DNA of 64,000 bases from Prevotellaceae bacterium UBA4301 (lineage in GTDB: Bacteria > Bacteroidota > Bacteroidia > Bacteroidales > Bacteroidaceae), in contig DGUV01000067.1 in assembly GCA_002395775.1 (NCBI GenBank), positions 5,560-69,559 of the forward strand. The letters run 5' to 3'. This document shows, piece after piece, positions 26,951 to 36,800 of this stretch. Position 1 is the first letter of the stretch; each line of letters opens with the position of its first letter. The translations under genes and the position numbers were made by a program. The notes below the pieces were generated by a model, which was not told the DNA's origin, did not search any database, and saw nothing but the letters and a program-made list of their open reading frames with translations.

Positions 26951-28093
26951 CTATTTGATGAATTTCACCTTTGATGCATCGCGCGGACGGGCATCGGGTT
27001 GCTCGTCGGGATAGCCAATGGCCAGTATGTAGAGCAGCTGGTAACCGGCGGGAATGTCGAGCCGCTGGAGAAAGAAACGGGCCTTCTCGCTGGAGTTGAG
27101 CCAGCGCACAGGGCCTCCCAGGCAACAGGTGCCCAGTCCCATGGCCTCGGCAGCCAGCATCATGTTCTCGCCCAGCAGTCCGCAGTCATGTTGCGACCAC
27201 ATGCCTTCGTTGGCGGCACACACGCAGATGAGGTTGGGTGCATTGCGGAACATGTTCTTGAACGAAGGGTCGCGGCGCACCTGTTCGGCATTTTCCTGCC
27301 GATAGACTTCGGAGATGTCCTGAATCAGCTGCTGGTCCTCCACCACGCGCACCTGCCAGGGCTGGCGGTTGACGGCGCTGGGGGCATTGATGCCGCAACG
27401 GACAACGGCGGCCAGCTTCTCATGCTCGACGGGACGGTCGAGATACTTGCGTATGGAGCGGCGCTTCATGATGACGGAGAGGGTGGGGTTGAGTTCGAGC
27501 TGGATATCGGCCTCCACGTCGCTCATCTTGTCCGTGGGTTCATAGCGGCGGATTACGCGGCCGTCGCGCGAAACAAGGAATTTCGTGAAGTTCCACTTGA
27601 TGTCGCTCGACTTGGCATACTCGGGGTCGCGCTTACTCATCATCTGGTGGAGCAGTCGGCCCAGTTCTTCCTGCTGGTCGAAGCCTCCGAAGGTTTTCTT
27701 CCCCTTGAGGTAGGTGAAGAGCGGATGGGCTTGGGGACCGTTGACGTCAATCTTGTCGAACTGGGGGAATTGGATGTCGAAGTTGGCCGTGCAGAACTGG
27801 TGGATTTCCTGGATGCTGCCAGGTGCTTGCTGGCCAAACTGGTTGCAAGGGAAGTCGAGAATCTCGAGTCCCTGGTCGCGATACTTCTCGTAGAGGGCCT
27901 GCAGCTCCTTGTATTGGGGGGTGAAGCCACAGCGCGTGGCTGTGTTCACAATCAGGAGCACCTTGTCCTTGTAGTTGGCGAGGGAGACGTCTTCGCCGAG
28001 GTCGTTTTTTACGCTGAAACCGTAGATTTCCTGTGCCTGTCCACTGAGGACGCACAGCGCTGCCAGGAGGCAGAGGGAGAGGAGCTTTTTCAT
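26951..28093 (-). CDS. exported glutathione peroxidase-nitroreductase fusion
   Basis: This 380-residue protein has a signal peptide (MKKLLSLCLLAALCVLSGQAQ). Residues 22-195 are a glutathione-peroxidase fold: 'LIVNTATRCGFTPQY' with peroxidatic Cys55, 'LDFPCNQFGQQAPGS' with Cys83 and Gln85, and 'IKWNFTKFLV' with Trp167 and Asn168, the complete catalytic set. From about residue 205 a nitroreductase/FMN domain follows ('IMKRRSIRKYLDRPV', 'INAPSAVNRQPWQVRVV', 'LGLGTCCLGGPVRW'). Peroxidases of this type use thioredoxin-like donors; joining to a flavin domain could supply electrons, but that is a guess. It lies downstream of the GH9 gene across a 107-bp heptamer array. Confidence 0.85.
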   Translation of the reverse strand: MKKLLSLCLLAALCVLSGQAQEIYGFSVKNDLGEDVSLANYKDKVLLIVNTATRCGFTPQYKELQALYEKYRDQGLEILDFPCNQFGQQAPGSIQEIHQFCTANFDIQFPQFDKIDVNGPQAHPLFTYLKGKKTFGGFDQQEELGRLLHQMMSKRDPEYAKSSDIKWNFTKFLVSRDGRVIRRYEPTDKMSDVEADIQLELNPTLSVIMKRRSIRKYLDRPVEHEKLAAVVRCGINAPSAVNRQPWQVRVVEDQQLIQDISEVYRQENAEQVRRDPSFKNMFRNAPNLICVCAANEGMWSQHDCGLLGENMMLAAEAMGLGTCCLGGPVRWLNSSEKARFFLQRLDIPAGYQLLYILAIGYPDEQPDARPRDASKVKFIK

Positions 28094-28094
28094 G

Positions 28095-28215
28095 TTAATG
28101 TCAGATGTGAAATGTCAGATGTGAAATGTCAAGTGTCAAATGTCAAATGTGAAATGTCAAATGTCAAATGGTAAATGGTTAAATGGTAAATGTCAGATGG
28201 CTAAATGTCAGATGA
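28095..28215. repeat. heptamer repeat, GTCAAAT family, between GH9 and the peroxidase fusion
   Basis: About sixteen 7-mers (GTCAGAT, GTGAAAT, GTCAAAT, GGTAAAT and so on, with occasional 8-mers) fill the whole spacer. They continue into the last codons and stop of the GH9 gene (S-S-D-I-stop). Confidence 0.85.
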
Positions 28216-30537
28216 AAGTTGTATGGCGTGCAGGTAGGCCAGCAGGGCCATCTTGCCGCGCATGGTTTCGCGGGGCGTGAACTCGCTGTTCACCCACAGG
28301 TAGCGCTGGTTGAAGTACGACTCCTGTCGGGGCCATCCGCCCGTGTCCCATGAGGGGTAGCACTGGTCGAGCAGCAGACGTGCATCGCCGCCGTTGCCTT
28401 TGCTCCACGTCTCGGTGCCGTTGAAGGGCGTCTGCCCGGGGTGGACGCCCGGCGCTCCGTCGTTGCGTCCGGTGGTGTAGGCGTTCTCGATGTGGCGCTG
28501 CCCCAGTCCCGTCATCTCCACGATGTTGCCGGGGTTGCGCCCCATGCACCATCCGGCCTCGGTGTGCATCGCATGTTCCATCTGGCTGCGCACCGTGGCA
28601 TCGGTCTCGATGCAGTGGGCCAGCATGAGCAGTTGCACGTTTTCGGCCGTGTGCCAGCGGCTGTCGTTGGCGGCTCGGCGCGATGGGCGCAGGGCAAGGT
28701 GCTTGAGGTGATAGTCCTGGGCATGCCAGCGCACGCTGGCCACCGTGTTGCGATAGAGTTCGGCATAGTGGCGCGTGTGGGGGCAAGTGAGATAGGCCGC
28801 CACACCCCATCCTTGGCAGAAACGTGGGGTGGAGCGCCCGCCGGTGCGGTTGAAGATGAGTGAGCGGGCATTCTTGACCATGCTTTCTTCGGCCATGATG
28901 CGCTCCCACTGCCGGTCGGCGGTGAGGTTGTAGAGATAGGCCGCAGCCATGTGGCGCAGGTCGCGCCCCCTCATGCTCACTGACCCCATGGACTGGAGGT
29001 CGTCGAGTTGTTTCTCCCGTTGCCATTCAGCAAATCGGAAGGCGCGGATGGCTTCGTCGGTGTACTGTTTGCGCAGGGCGGCGTTGCCTGAGAGTCGGAA
29101 GGCTTCGGCCAGCATGGCACAGTTGGCAGCATTGGCCCAGGCTGCCATGGTGGTGCATCCGGCCTGGAACATTGCTCTCCAGTTGCTGCTCGGGTTCGTC
29201 AGTCCTTGCGAATAAGCCTCTCCGTCGCGGATGCTCAGGAAGAAGTCCACCTCGTTGCGGGCCTCGTCGATGAGGTCGGGAATGCCGTTGCCGCTCTCCC
29301 TAATGCCCAGGTCGTCGTCGTTGAGCTTTCCGGCAGAGAGAATGTAGGGCAGCAGCATGTCATAGATGTTGACGATGTGGGCCAGATGGCGGTCCCAGTC
29401 GAAGGCGTCCGAGTGACCGCCGCGTGCCAGCGGATTCGTCGGATTGCCGGGCAGCCGGTGTTGCCAGAAGGCCGACTCGCGGGGCAGGCGCGAGTGCGGT
29501 TCGTCCCACACGTCGCCCTTTATCCCCTTCCAGTCGGGATGCCAGGGGTGGAGGTCGGTCTTGTAGATGACAAACTCTTTGGGCTCGATGCCCTGGATGA
29601 ATCGTGGCTGGCGAGGCACGGGGAAGACCCTTCCGGGCTCGTTCGGTTCTCCGATGCGCATGTAGTAGTACCCCCTGACGCAGTAGCGGAAAGGTTGGTG
29701 ATAGACCGTGTCGGCAACAACGAAGTCCATCGAACAGCCCACACCCTCCACCACCAGTCGGTAGCGACCCGGGCGGCTGGCCTTGAAGTCGATGTTCCAG
29801 ACGTCCGTGCCGATGAGGTTCTTTCCCCCTGCTTCGTGTCGGGCCTCGCTGTTGCGTTTCCACAGTTTTACCTTGCCTGCCTCCTGCCGCAGTCCCGTCT
29901 CGGGCTGGTAGAGCCATACGGTTTGGCCCTCCCAATCTCGGTAGTCGCGTCCGCCGCCGTCGCCCATCCACTGATAGAGGTCGGCCGCATGCAGGGCCTC
30001 CCTTGGGCTGTAGCCGATGATGTTCACATGCAGGGCCTCGGACACCGTGTTCCAGACGTCGAACCTCACCGAGGCACTCCCTCTGTCGCTCCCCGTGCCT
30101 CGGGGCAGACTCACGGTGTAGGTGTGCCCCTGCGTCATGGGTTTGGGCAGACACAGGAAGAGCCAGTGGTCCAGTTCGCTGCGGAGGTCGTGGTTGGTGT
30201 TCATGGGTTTCGACTTGCGCCAGACCGCCGTAGGACGTTGCCGCCCATACTGTCTGTCGTCGTTGCTCGTGATGCGCCATCCCGAGGCCGTCTGTGCACG
30301 GTCTGTGCGCAGCCGTTGGCCGAAGGAGAGCAACGTGTCGTCGCCCTCCACAAAGTAGTGGCCCAGATAGGCGCTGCGCCCCGTCCCGTCGTCGCGGTAG
30401 CGCACCTCGCCGTCGCGCAGATGCAGCATAAGTGTACTTTCGTCGATGACGTACAGCCCCATCAGCCTTGTTGCCTCTGCGGGCAAGGCAGAAAGCAGGA
30501 AAAGGAACAATAGGGTAGGGAGCAGGTAGCGGTTCAT
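28201..30537 (-). CDS. secreted GH9 family glycosidase
   Basis: The start is set at 30537 (MNRYLLPTLLFLFLLSALPAEA) because the promoter at 30575-30605 places transcription near 30570, on the upstream ATG. That gives 778 residues. An N-terminal Ig-like domain (about 25-290) precedes an (alpha/alpha)6 domain. 'GGHSDAFDWDRH' at 373-384 replaces the usual GH9 'DAGD' pair with Asp377 and Asp380. 'GWCMGRNPG' and the C-terminal 'VNSEFTPRETMRG' (Glu752 or Glu757 as acid) fit GH9. GH9 members are mostly beta-glucanases, though the non-standard DAFD motif means the substrate is open. There is no C-terminal sorting tail. The final codons are made of heptamer repeat. Confidence 0.75.
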   Translation of the reverse strand: MNRYLLPTLLFLFLLSALPAEATRLMGLYVIDESTLMLHLRDGEVRYRDDGTGRSAYLGHYFVEGDDTLLSFGQRLRTDRAQTASGWRITSNDDRQYGRQRPTAVWRKSKPMNTNHDLRSELDHWLFLCLPKPMTQGHTYTVSLPRGTGSDRGSASVRFDVWNTVSEALHVNIIGYSPREALHAADLYQWMGDGGGRDYRDWEGQTVWLYQPETGLRQEAGKVKLWKRNSEARHEAGGKNLIGTDVWNIDFKASRPGRYRLVVEGVGCSMDFVVADTVYHQPFRYCVRGYYYMRIGEPNEPGRVFPVPRQPRFIQGIEPKEFVIYKTDLHPWHPDWKGIKGDVWDEPHSRLPRESAFWQHRLPGNPTNPLARGGHSDAFDWDRHLAHIVNIYDMLLPYILSAGKLNDDDLGIRESGNGIPDLIDEARNEVDFFLSIRDGEAYSQGLTNPSSNWRAMFQAGCTTMAAWANAANCAMLAEAFRLSGNAALRKQYTDEAIRAFRFAEWQREKQLDDLQSMGSVSMRGRDLRHMAAAYLYNLTADRQWERIMAEESMVKNARSLIFNRTGGRSTPRFCQGWGVAAYLTCPHTRHYAELYRNTVASVRWHAQDYHLKHLALRPSRRAANDSRWHTAENVQLLMLAHCIETDATVRSQMEHAMHTEAGWCMGRNPGNIVEMTGLGQRHIENAYTTGRNDGAPGVHPGQTPFNGTETWSKGNGGDARLLLDQCYPSWDTGGWPRQESYFNQRYLWVNSEFTPRETMRGKMALLAYLHAIQLSSDI

Positions 30538-30574
30538 AGTAGCAGTCGTTAGGCGCTGAATGGTATTCACGGTT

Positions 30575-30605
30575 CAAAGTTACAAAATAATCCCTCCACC
30601 ACAAA
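30575..30605 (-). promoter_or_regulatory. promoter of the GH9 gene
   Basis: The minus strand has TTTG (30605-30602), exactly 19 nt, then TAACTTTG (30582-30575). The -33 box lies in the loop of the preceding operon's terminator. Confidence 0.75.
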
Positions 30606-30616
30606 GGCAGAGGGAT
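30583..30616 (-). terminator. terminator of the GH2-metalloprotease operon
   Basis: The minus strand has arms atccctc (30616-30610) and gagggat (30596-30590), followed by TATTTTG. The stem is short (7 bp). Confidence 0.55.
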
Positions 30617-30649
30617 AATTAATGAGAGGAAAAATCTTTCTGATAAATT

Positions 30650-33600
30650 TTAGCGAACGACAACCTTGCGTCCCCCCACGATGTAGATGCCATGGGGCAG
30701 TCCTTCGAGTGAAGTCGAACTATGACGCACGACTTGGCCCGTTATGGAATAGACGTTATTGTCATTCTCCTTCATTTGTTTTCCATCGCCAATAGCTTCA
30801 ATACCAGTGGGAAACGTATTGTTGTTGGTCTGTCCATAGACATTCGTCTGGTAGAACTTAACGCGGTAGGGCCACTGTTCTGCCGTACTCTCTACCCAGT
30901 TCGTCAGGTTGCGTGTCCAGTAGGTTGTTGGGGCGCCGCTCACAACCAGCCATACGTGACTGCAACCGCCTGGGCAGTCGAAGGCAATGGTACAATCAGG
31001 TGAGTTGTAGGTGGCAGGCGTTATGTCGCTGTAGACACGCGTACCATCGCTCTTGAATGCTACGAAACCTATGCGCCATCCCGCGCGCGTAGTATTGTAA
31101 GCGGTATAGCCATCGGCTCCTGCCTTGCCCTCGAACTCCACGTAGATGGTCTTGTCCTTTGCGGGGGCATTCAGGCGAATGGCGTTGTTTCCCCAGTTTT
31201 CGATGCAACCCTTCTTCTCTGGCCACCAGTAACCGTCGTCGTCCTTCGTGAGTGACGTCTGGCTGCGCCAACTGGCCTTGCCTTCGGCGATGGAGCGAAT
31301 GGGGTCAAGGTCGAAGGTGGTCATGCGTGCGCCCCACTCCCACATTTCGTCTCCCAACTGACTGACCTTCTGGGCCGTGGTGCCCGTCATGCGGGTACGC
31401 ATGTAGGTTTCAAAGGGGTCTTCGGGGTCTTTGCAGTCGTTCCAGAGGCGACCCACAGCGTCCCATCCATGCTTGTGTACGAACCAGTCCTGTATGAAGA
31501 AGTTCTCGTAACGCAGGTAACCCGCAAGCGGATGGCGGTGCATGCCGTTGAGCGAGTTCCAAAGCCATTCGTTGTCGTTGAGCAGTTTGTTGGGATAATA
31601 GACGTATGCCATCCACTGGGCACACATCTCCCAGAAGGGGTTCTGGGTGGATTCGTGCCAGTTGTACATCCATCCGTTCCAGTCTCCTTTGTCGCAATGA
31701 ACCTGATACTGGAAGCAATGGCCAATTTCGTGTGCCACGGTCTGCCCGCCTCGTGAGGTGTAGGCCCAGCGAGAGAGTGAGAGCATGCCTATTTGGTTGT
31801 CGATGCCGCTGCCTTCGGCTTTCCATTCGCTCGTCGAGAAGAGTCGGATAATCATCTTGTAGGTGTCGCTCTTCGACTTGCCTTGGTTGATGGTGATGAA
31901 CCCAAGTTTGTCGGCATACATTTCGAAGATTTTGTCTGCAGTCTCTAATATACCTGGCACAGCACTTGGTACTTCGTCGCCGTAGTCCTTTTCCCAGAAG
32001 AGCACCCAGTGTTTCGACTGGTAGGAACGCACGTACGACCACTGATTGTTGTTGTCCTTCAGTTTCGTGTCGCTTCCACAGGCACTGCCACTGCAGTAAA
32101 TCTTCTTATCCACCGCCTTGATGCGCGTGTTCAGGGTGTTTGCGGCTGATTTCAGTTGGTCGTCGGTCAGTGTGAGGTCGGCATCTTGTTCCTTGGCAGT
32201 GGCAACGGCTTCGGATAGTGCCTCCCATGCCTTTGCCTTGCGTTCCATGCCTTGCCACCATTTCAGCACCTTGTTGGCATAGGTGATGCGTTCCTCCAGT
32301 GCTGCATAGAGGGCGTGCGACGCCTCGGCACTCTCCAGCGCTTTCTGCAGGGCGGTGCGTGCTTCGGAAAGGGCGGTGACGTCGTATGTAGTATGGCCTT
32401 CTTCATCGGTGCCGGTTCCTTCTAGAGCCTTCTGTGCCGTTTCTATGGCGGCGTCAAGGGCATCGCGGACAGCTTCCTGCATCTTCAGGTTTTGGAAGGT
32501 CTGGGCGTATGTCACTAAATCCTTCAATGCTTGGGCCATGTCGGTGACATCGGTTTCGCCTAGGTAGTAGAGATGGAAGTCATCGACGCAAAAGTAGTTG
32601 CCCGTGGGGTTGGTGGTCTTTGCGCCCACTTCTATGGGTTCCCCCGCCTCCACGATAGAGAAATCGACGGCGTACGTCTTCATGCTTGTGACCACGGTCT
32701 GCGACAATCCGGCATAGAGCCATGCTCCCGTCTGCACTTTTCCTTGGTTTGTGGTACTGCCACTTCCGCTTTGCTGTATGTGCAGGGCATTGGCTGTCAG
32801 ACGATAGCGTCCGCAAGGTAGGTTGCTGACGGTCTGGGCGAGCAGCACGTCGCCAATCTTGTTGCCGATGCTCGTCCAGGCTTCCATGTAGTAGGTGCCT
32901 TGCTTTTTGGTGAAGATGTTGTTGCTCTGTGTGCTCATGCCTTTGACGGTCCAGCCCGCTGTGCCGTCAACCTCGAACGAGGGATTCACGAGGTAGGTGG
33001 CGGTACACTCAACGGGCGAAGTCTCCGAGGCATTAAGCCAGACGAAGGTTGCCAGGGCCGTCTTCAGGTTCTCATGGGCCTGCAGGACTGCGTCCATCGG
33101 AGTCTCTTCGTCGTAGGCTTGCTGGGCTTGGTCGATGGCCGTTTTCAGTTCGTCGGCACCTCGCCCAGTTCCGTCGCCATACTCTTTTCGGGCTTCGGCA
33201 ATCGTGGTGGCGAGTTCGGCCTTGCAGTCAGCCATGCTCTTTGCCATAATCCGGACGTAGTCGATGAGCAAGTTGGCGGAACTGCCCGAACCCGTGTTCT
33301 CGGCTGACCGATAGCCAATCTGTATCTTGCCCTGTGTCTCCTTGGTCAGGGTGAAGGTTATCTGGTCCAGTGTCCACTCCTTCGAGGGATAGCTGTTGAA
33401 CGTCGAGACAACGGCATCGCCGCTCTGCGGAATCCATGCCAGCAACGAATGGCCTTTGGTTGCGCTTTTCCCATTATAGGTGGGTGCCGTGATAGTGTAA
33501 ACCCCGGCTGGCAACGTAATGGTTTGGCTGTAGGTCATCTCTACACCCCAGCCCGTTGACAGGGCGAGCGCGCCGCCTGTTGAACCTTCGTAGCCCTGCG

Positions 33601-33853
33601 CGGGCACTTCTCCACCGTTGAACGTCCCGGCGAAGCCGTACTCATAAATGCCCGTGATGGTGTAATCGACGGTAAAGCCCTGGGTCCATCCCTTGATGGT
33701 TTTGATTTCCTTGTCCACCTTCGTCGTCTCGCCAGCCTTGTGATGGAAGTCGCTGTCAAAGGTGTAGTTGGTGAGGTAGTTGGCAGTGACGTCGGTCTGT
33801 GCCACTGCGAACAGAACTACCCAACTGAGTAGTAAGGTCAATGTTTTTCTCAT
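30650..33853 (-). CDS. secreted metalloprotease-like (DUF6055-type) protein with binding modules
   Basis: The start at 33853 (MRKTLTLLLSWVVLFAVAQ, a signal peptide) is chosen; the longer frame upstream overlaps the GH2 gene. Length is 1067 residues. Two galactose-binding-like modules (about 25-205 and 283-432) are each followed by a helical FIVAR-like region. The C-terminal half carries 'GGQTVAHEIGHCFQYQ' (HEIGH at 708-712) and 'NPFWEMCAQWMAY' (Glu742, candidate third zinc ligand), matching the protein at 13236. The tail is 'VYSITGQVV ... HGIYIVGGRK'. It probably binds glycans and acts on a glycoprotein; activity is unproven. It starts 29 bp after the GH2 stop, so the two form an operon. Confidence 0.65.
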   Translation of the reverse strand: MRKTLTLLLSWVVLFAVAQTDVTANYLTNYTFDSDFHHKAGETTKVDKEIKTIKGWTQGFTVDYTITGIYEYGFAGTFNGGEVPAQGYEGSTGGALALSTGWGVEMTYSQTITLPAGVYTITAPTYNGKSATKGHSLLAWIPQSGDAVVSTFNSYPSKEWTLDQITFTLTKETQGKIQIGYRSAENTGSGSSANLLIDYVRIMAKSMADCKAELATTIAEARKEYGDGTGRGADELKTAIDQAQQAYDEETPMDAVLQAHENLKTALATFVWLNASETSPVECTATYLVNPSFEVDGTAGWTVKGMSTQSNNIFTKKQGTYYMEAWTSIGNKIGDVLLAQTVSNLPCGRYRLTANALHIQQSGSGSTTNQGKVQTGAWLYAGLSQTVVTSMKTYAVDFSIVEAGEPIEVGAKTTNPTGNYFCVDDFHLYYLGETDVTDMAQALKDLVTYAQTFQNLKMQEAVRDALDAAIETAQKALEGTGTDEEGHTTYDVTALSEARTALQKALESAEASHALYAALEERITYANKVLKWWQGMERKAKAWEALSEAVATAKEQDADLTLTDDQLKSAANTLNTRIKAVDKKIYCSGSACGSDTKLKDNNNQWSYVRSYQSKHWVLFWEKDYGDEVPSAVPGILETADKIFEMYADKLGFITINQGKSKSDTYKMIIRLFSTSEWKAEGSGIDNQIGMLSLSRWAYTSRGGQTVAHEIGHCFQYQVHCDKGDWNGWMYNWHESTQNPFWEMCAQWMAYVYYPNKLLNDNEWLWNSLNGMHRHPLAGYLRYENFFIQDWFVHKHGWDAVGRLWNDCKDPEDPFETYMRTRMTGTTAQKVSQLGDEMWEWGARMTTFDLDPIRSIAEGKASWRSQTSLTKDDDGYWWPEKKGCIENWGNNAIRLNAPAKDKTIYVEFEGKAGADGYTAYNTTRAGWRIGFVAFKSDGTRVYSDITPATYNSPDCTIAFDCPGGCSHVWLVVSGAPTTYWTRNLTNWVESTAEQWPYRVKFYQTNVYGQTNNNTFPTGIEAIGDGKQMKENDNNVYSITGQVVRHSSTSLEGLPHGIYIVGGRKVVVR

Positions 33854-33882
33854 CTTATATTTTATTAGTTGGTTGTTGGTTC

Positions 33883-36800
33883 CTATCGTCTTGACAATAC
33901 AAAGCCGAAGTGCATGGGTTGGTTGGCATCGATGGTGTACTGCGGCAGGGTGCGCTTGCCCCATGTGTCGGTACCACCCACGCCGTGGACGTTGAGACTG
34001 ACGTTGACGTTGACGAATCGTCCGCGCTCCACCTCGTGGGGATGCAGCGGTCCCAGGTCTTCCTCGCCATAGTCCCAGGCACTGACGCAGAGCGGTTGAC
34101 AACCGTCGATGCGGACCGTGGCGGTGGGCGACGAGAGGCTGAGCCAACGGACATCGCAGCGGTTGCCGTTGTCCTGTGGGTGGATGTATTCGGTCTCGAA
34201 GTCGCTGAGCGGCATCTTATATCGTCCCAGCAGGGCGCTGTGCTTACGGTCGGGATAGTTCTCCCAGGGACCACGCCCGTAGTATTCCACCTGACGGAAG
34301 TCGGCAGGCAGTCGCATGTGCATACCGAATCGGGGCATCAGGGGACGGTTACTCGCCTTTCCCGTGGGCTGATAGTCTGCTTCGACGCGGATGCGCCCGT
34401 CTGGGGCGAGGGTGTAAGTGAGTATGTAGTCGGCTTCTGTTGGGAGATGCATCGGGATGGTCAACTTCACGCCCTCTGCCTCCCTTTTTACTTGCACTTC
34501 GCCAACCGTGCGACGCGCAGCAGCCTCCTTCCAGACGGCGGTGCGTTCCTCAAATCGGGCAGCGGTCTGGTTGTCGTTCATGGCCTTCCAGAAATAGGGT
34601 TCCAGGGGCGCTTGCAGGAGTTCCCGCCCGTCCGACGTCCAACTGGTGAGGGCTCCGTCCCGGCTGATGGTCACGGTGTCGTGCCCTGTTGTGAGGGTGA
34701 TGTCCCGCTCCGTCTGGCTCATCTTGACAGGAAACGAGGGGGCAATTTCTGAAGAAAGGCCCTTGCAATCGGCAAAGTCCGAAGGCTGGAGTACAAATTG
34801 TTCGCGGGCTACGGCGAAGCCTTCGGGAGCCCATAGTGTTGACTTCCGCAGGTGGGCACTGACTGTCGCTGCCAGTTCGCCCTGCACGTTGGGCAGAGGA
34901 GGCAGGGTCAGCGCGTCGCCTTCCAGTGCCAGTTTGCCCTCGGCTATGGGGAGTCCGTCGCAAAGCAGTTCATATCGGTAGTCGTATTCGTCGAGTGCTG
35001 TGAACCAATCGTGATTGATGAGACGCACCTTTTGTCCCTGGTCGCGCACGAAATAGATTGGTTGATAGACGTGCTGTACCTCATAGTACTGGGGATGTGG
35101 CGTACGGTCGGGGGCTACGATACCGTTTATCAGGAATCGTCCGTCATTAGGCCGGTCACCGAAGTCGCCGCCGTATGCCCAGAACTCGTCGGGTTGAAGG
35201 CGGAGCGACGACGAGAAGCGGAGGGGCGAACCATCTTTGGGTTTTGCCAGACCTTGGTCGGCCCAGTCCCAGATGGCTGCACCGCAGATGCTGGAGTCGG
35301 CGTAGATGATGTCCCAATACTCCTGCAGGTTGCCCATGGAGTTGCCCATGGCGTGGCAGTATTCACGCATCATGAAGGGGCGGTCGCTCACACGTTCTGC
35401 CACACGGCGCATTTCTTCGGGATAGAGGTAACTGTCGTCGTAGATGTCGGAGTATCGGCGGTCGCTGTCGTAGAAGATTAGTCGGGTGGGGTCGATGCTG
35501 CGGATGGTGTCGCGCATGGCTCTTACGTTTTCGCCCGCTCCAGCCTCGTTGCCCATGCTCCAGAGCAGGATGCTCGGGTGGTTGCGGTCGCGCATGATGA
35601 ATGAGACTGCACGGTCCACGTGTGCCTTGCGCCAAGCGGGGTCTTCGCCCATCTCACGGTTGCCGATGCCGAAACCGTGGCTTTCGTTGCTGGCTTCATC
35701 CATGACGTAGAGGCCATAGCGGTCACAGAGTTCGTAGATGAGTGGCGTGTGGGGATAGACGGTCGTGCGGAGGAAGTTGATGTTGCACTGCTTCATCAGC
35801 CTAATGTCCAGTTCGCACGTAGCATCGTCCACATGGCGGCCCATGCGGGGATGGTGGTCGTGGCGGTTGACGCCTCGGAACTTCACGTTCTGTCCGTTAA
35901 TCTTCAGCACCTCGCCCACAATCTCTATGTGCCTCACGCCCAGGTGATAGTCGAAGTGCTCTATCGTGTTCCCCTTGCGGTCACGCAACTCGATGGCAAG
36001 GGGATAAAGGTTGGGCTTCTCTGCCGACCATAGGCGTGGGTGCTGAAGCCTGCAGGTCAGTTCCACACGAGTGGTATCGCCGGCGGCAAGTGTCTTTATG
36101 TCTCCCCGTGTCTCTTTGCCGTCAAGCAGGAAGGCGACGGTAAGGCCGCGGACCTTCTTTCGGCTGGTGTTGCACAGTTCCACCTGGGCACGGACGGTGG
36201 CCTCCTGCTGGTCGGTGCTCAGTTCTGAGGTGACGGAGTAGTCGCTGATGTGGGTGAGCGGGCGCACCCACAACTGCACCGAGCGGAAGAGTCCGCTCAG
36301 GCGCCACATGTCCACATCCTCAAGGTACGACCCGTCGCTCCACCGATAGACCTCGACTGCCAGCCGATTTTGCCCGGCGTGGAGGTAAGGTGTTACGTCG
36401 AACTCGGCGGGCGACATGCCGTTCTGGCTGTAGCCCACGCGCTGGCCATTGACCCACACGTACATGGCCGACTTGAAGCCGCCGAAGTGCAGGATGAGAT
36501 TGTGGCGAAGCATCTCGCGCGTAAGATTAATAAAGGTAACGTACGACCCGACGGGATTTCGATGGTCGTAGGCATACCAGTCGTGTGGCGGTTCGCTCGT
36601 CACACTGGGCGGGTTGGGCCGGAATGGGTATCGGTAATTGGTGTAGATGGGCTTGCCGAAGTTCTGCATCTGCCAGTTGCCTGGGACTGTGATGCTGTCC
36701 CACTGACTGACGTCGTAGTCGGTGCGCCAGAAGTCGGCAGGGCGCTCCTCGGGACAGGGCGACCAGTGGAAAAGCCATCGCCCGTCGAGCGAGATGATTT

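Noticed and set aside
26999..28174. 391-codon open frame opposite the peroxidase-nitroreductase gene
   Set aside because: Antisense shadow; the C-terminal part is translated heptamer repeat, and the opposite strand has complete enzyme motifs.
29206..30513. 435-codon open frame opposite the GH9 gene
   Set aside because: Antisense shadow with no domain pattern; the GH9 frame has a promoter, signal peptide and motifs.
33854..34147. N-terminal extension of the 30650 metalloprotease-like gene
   Set aside because: The extra 98 codons are basic low-complexity sequence overlapping the GH2 gene; the ATG at 33853 starts a clear signal peptide.
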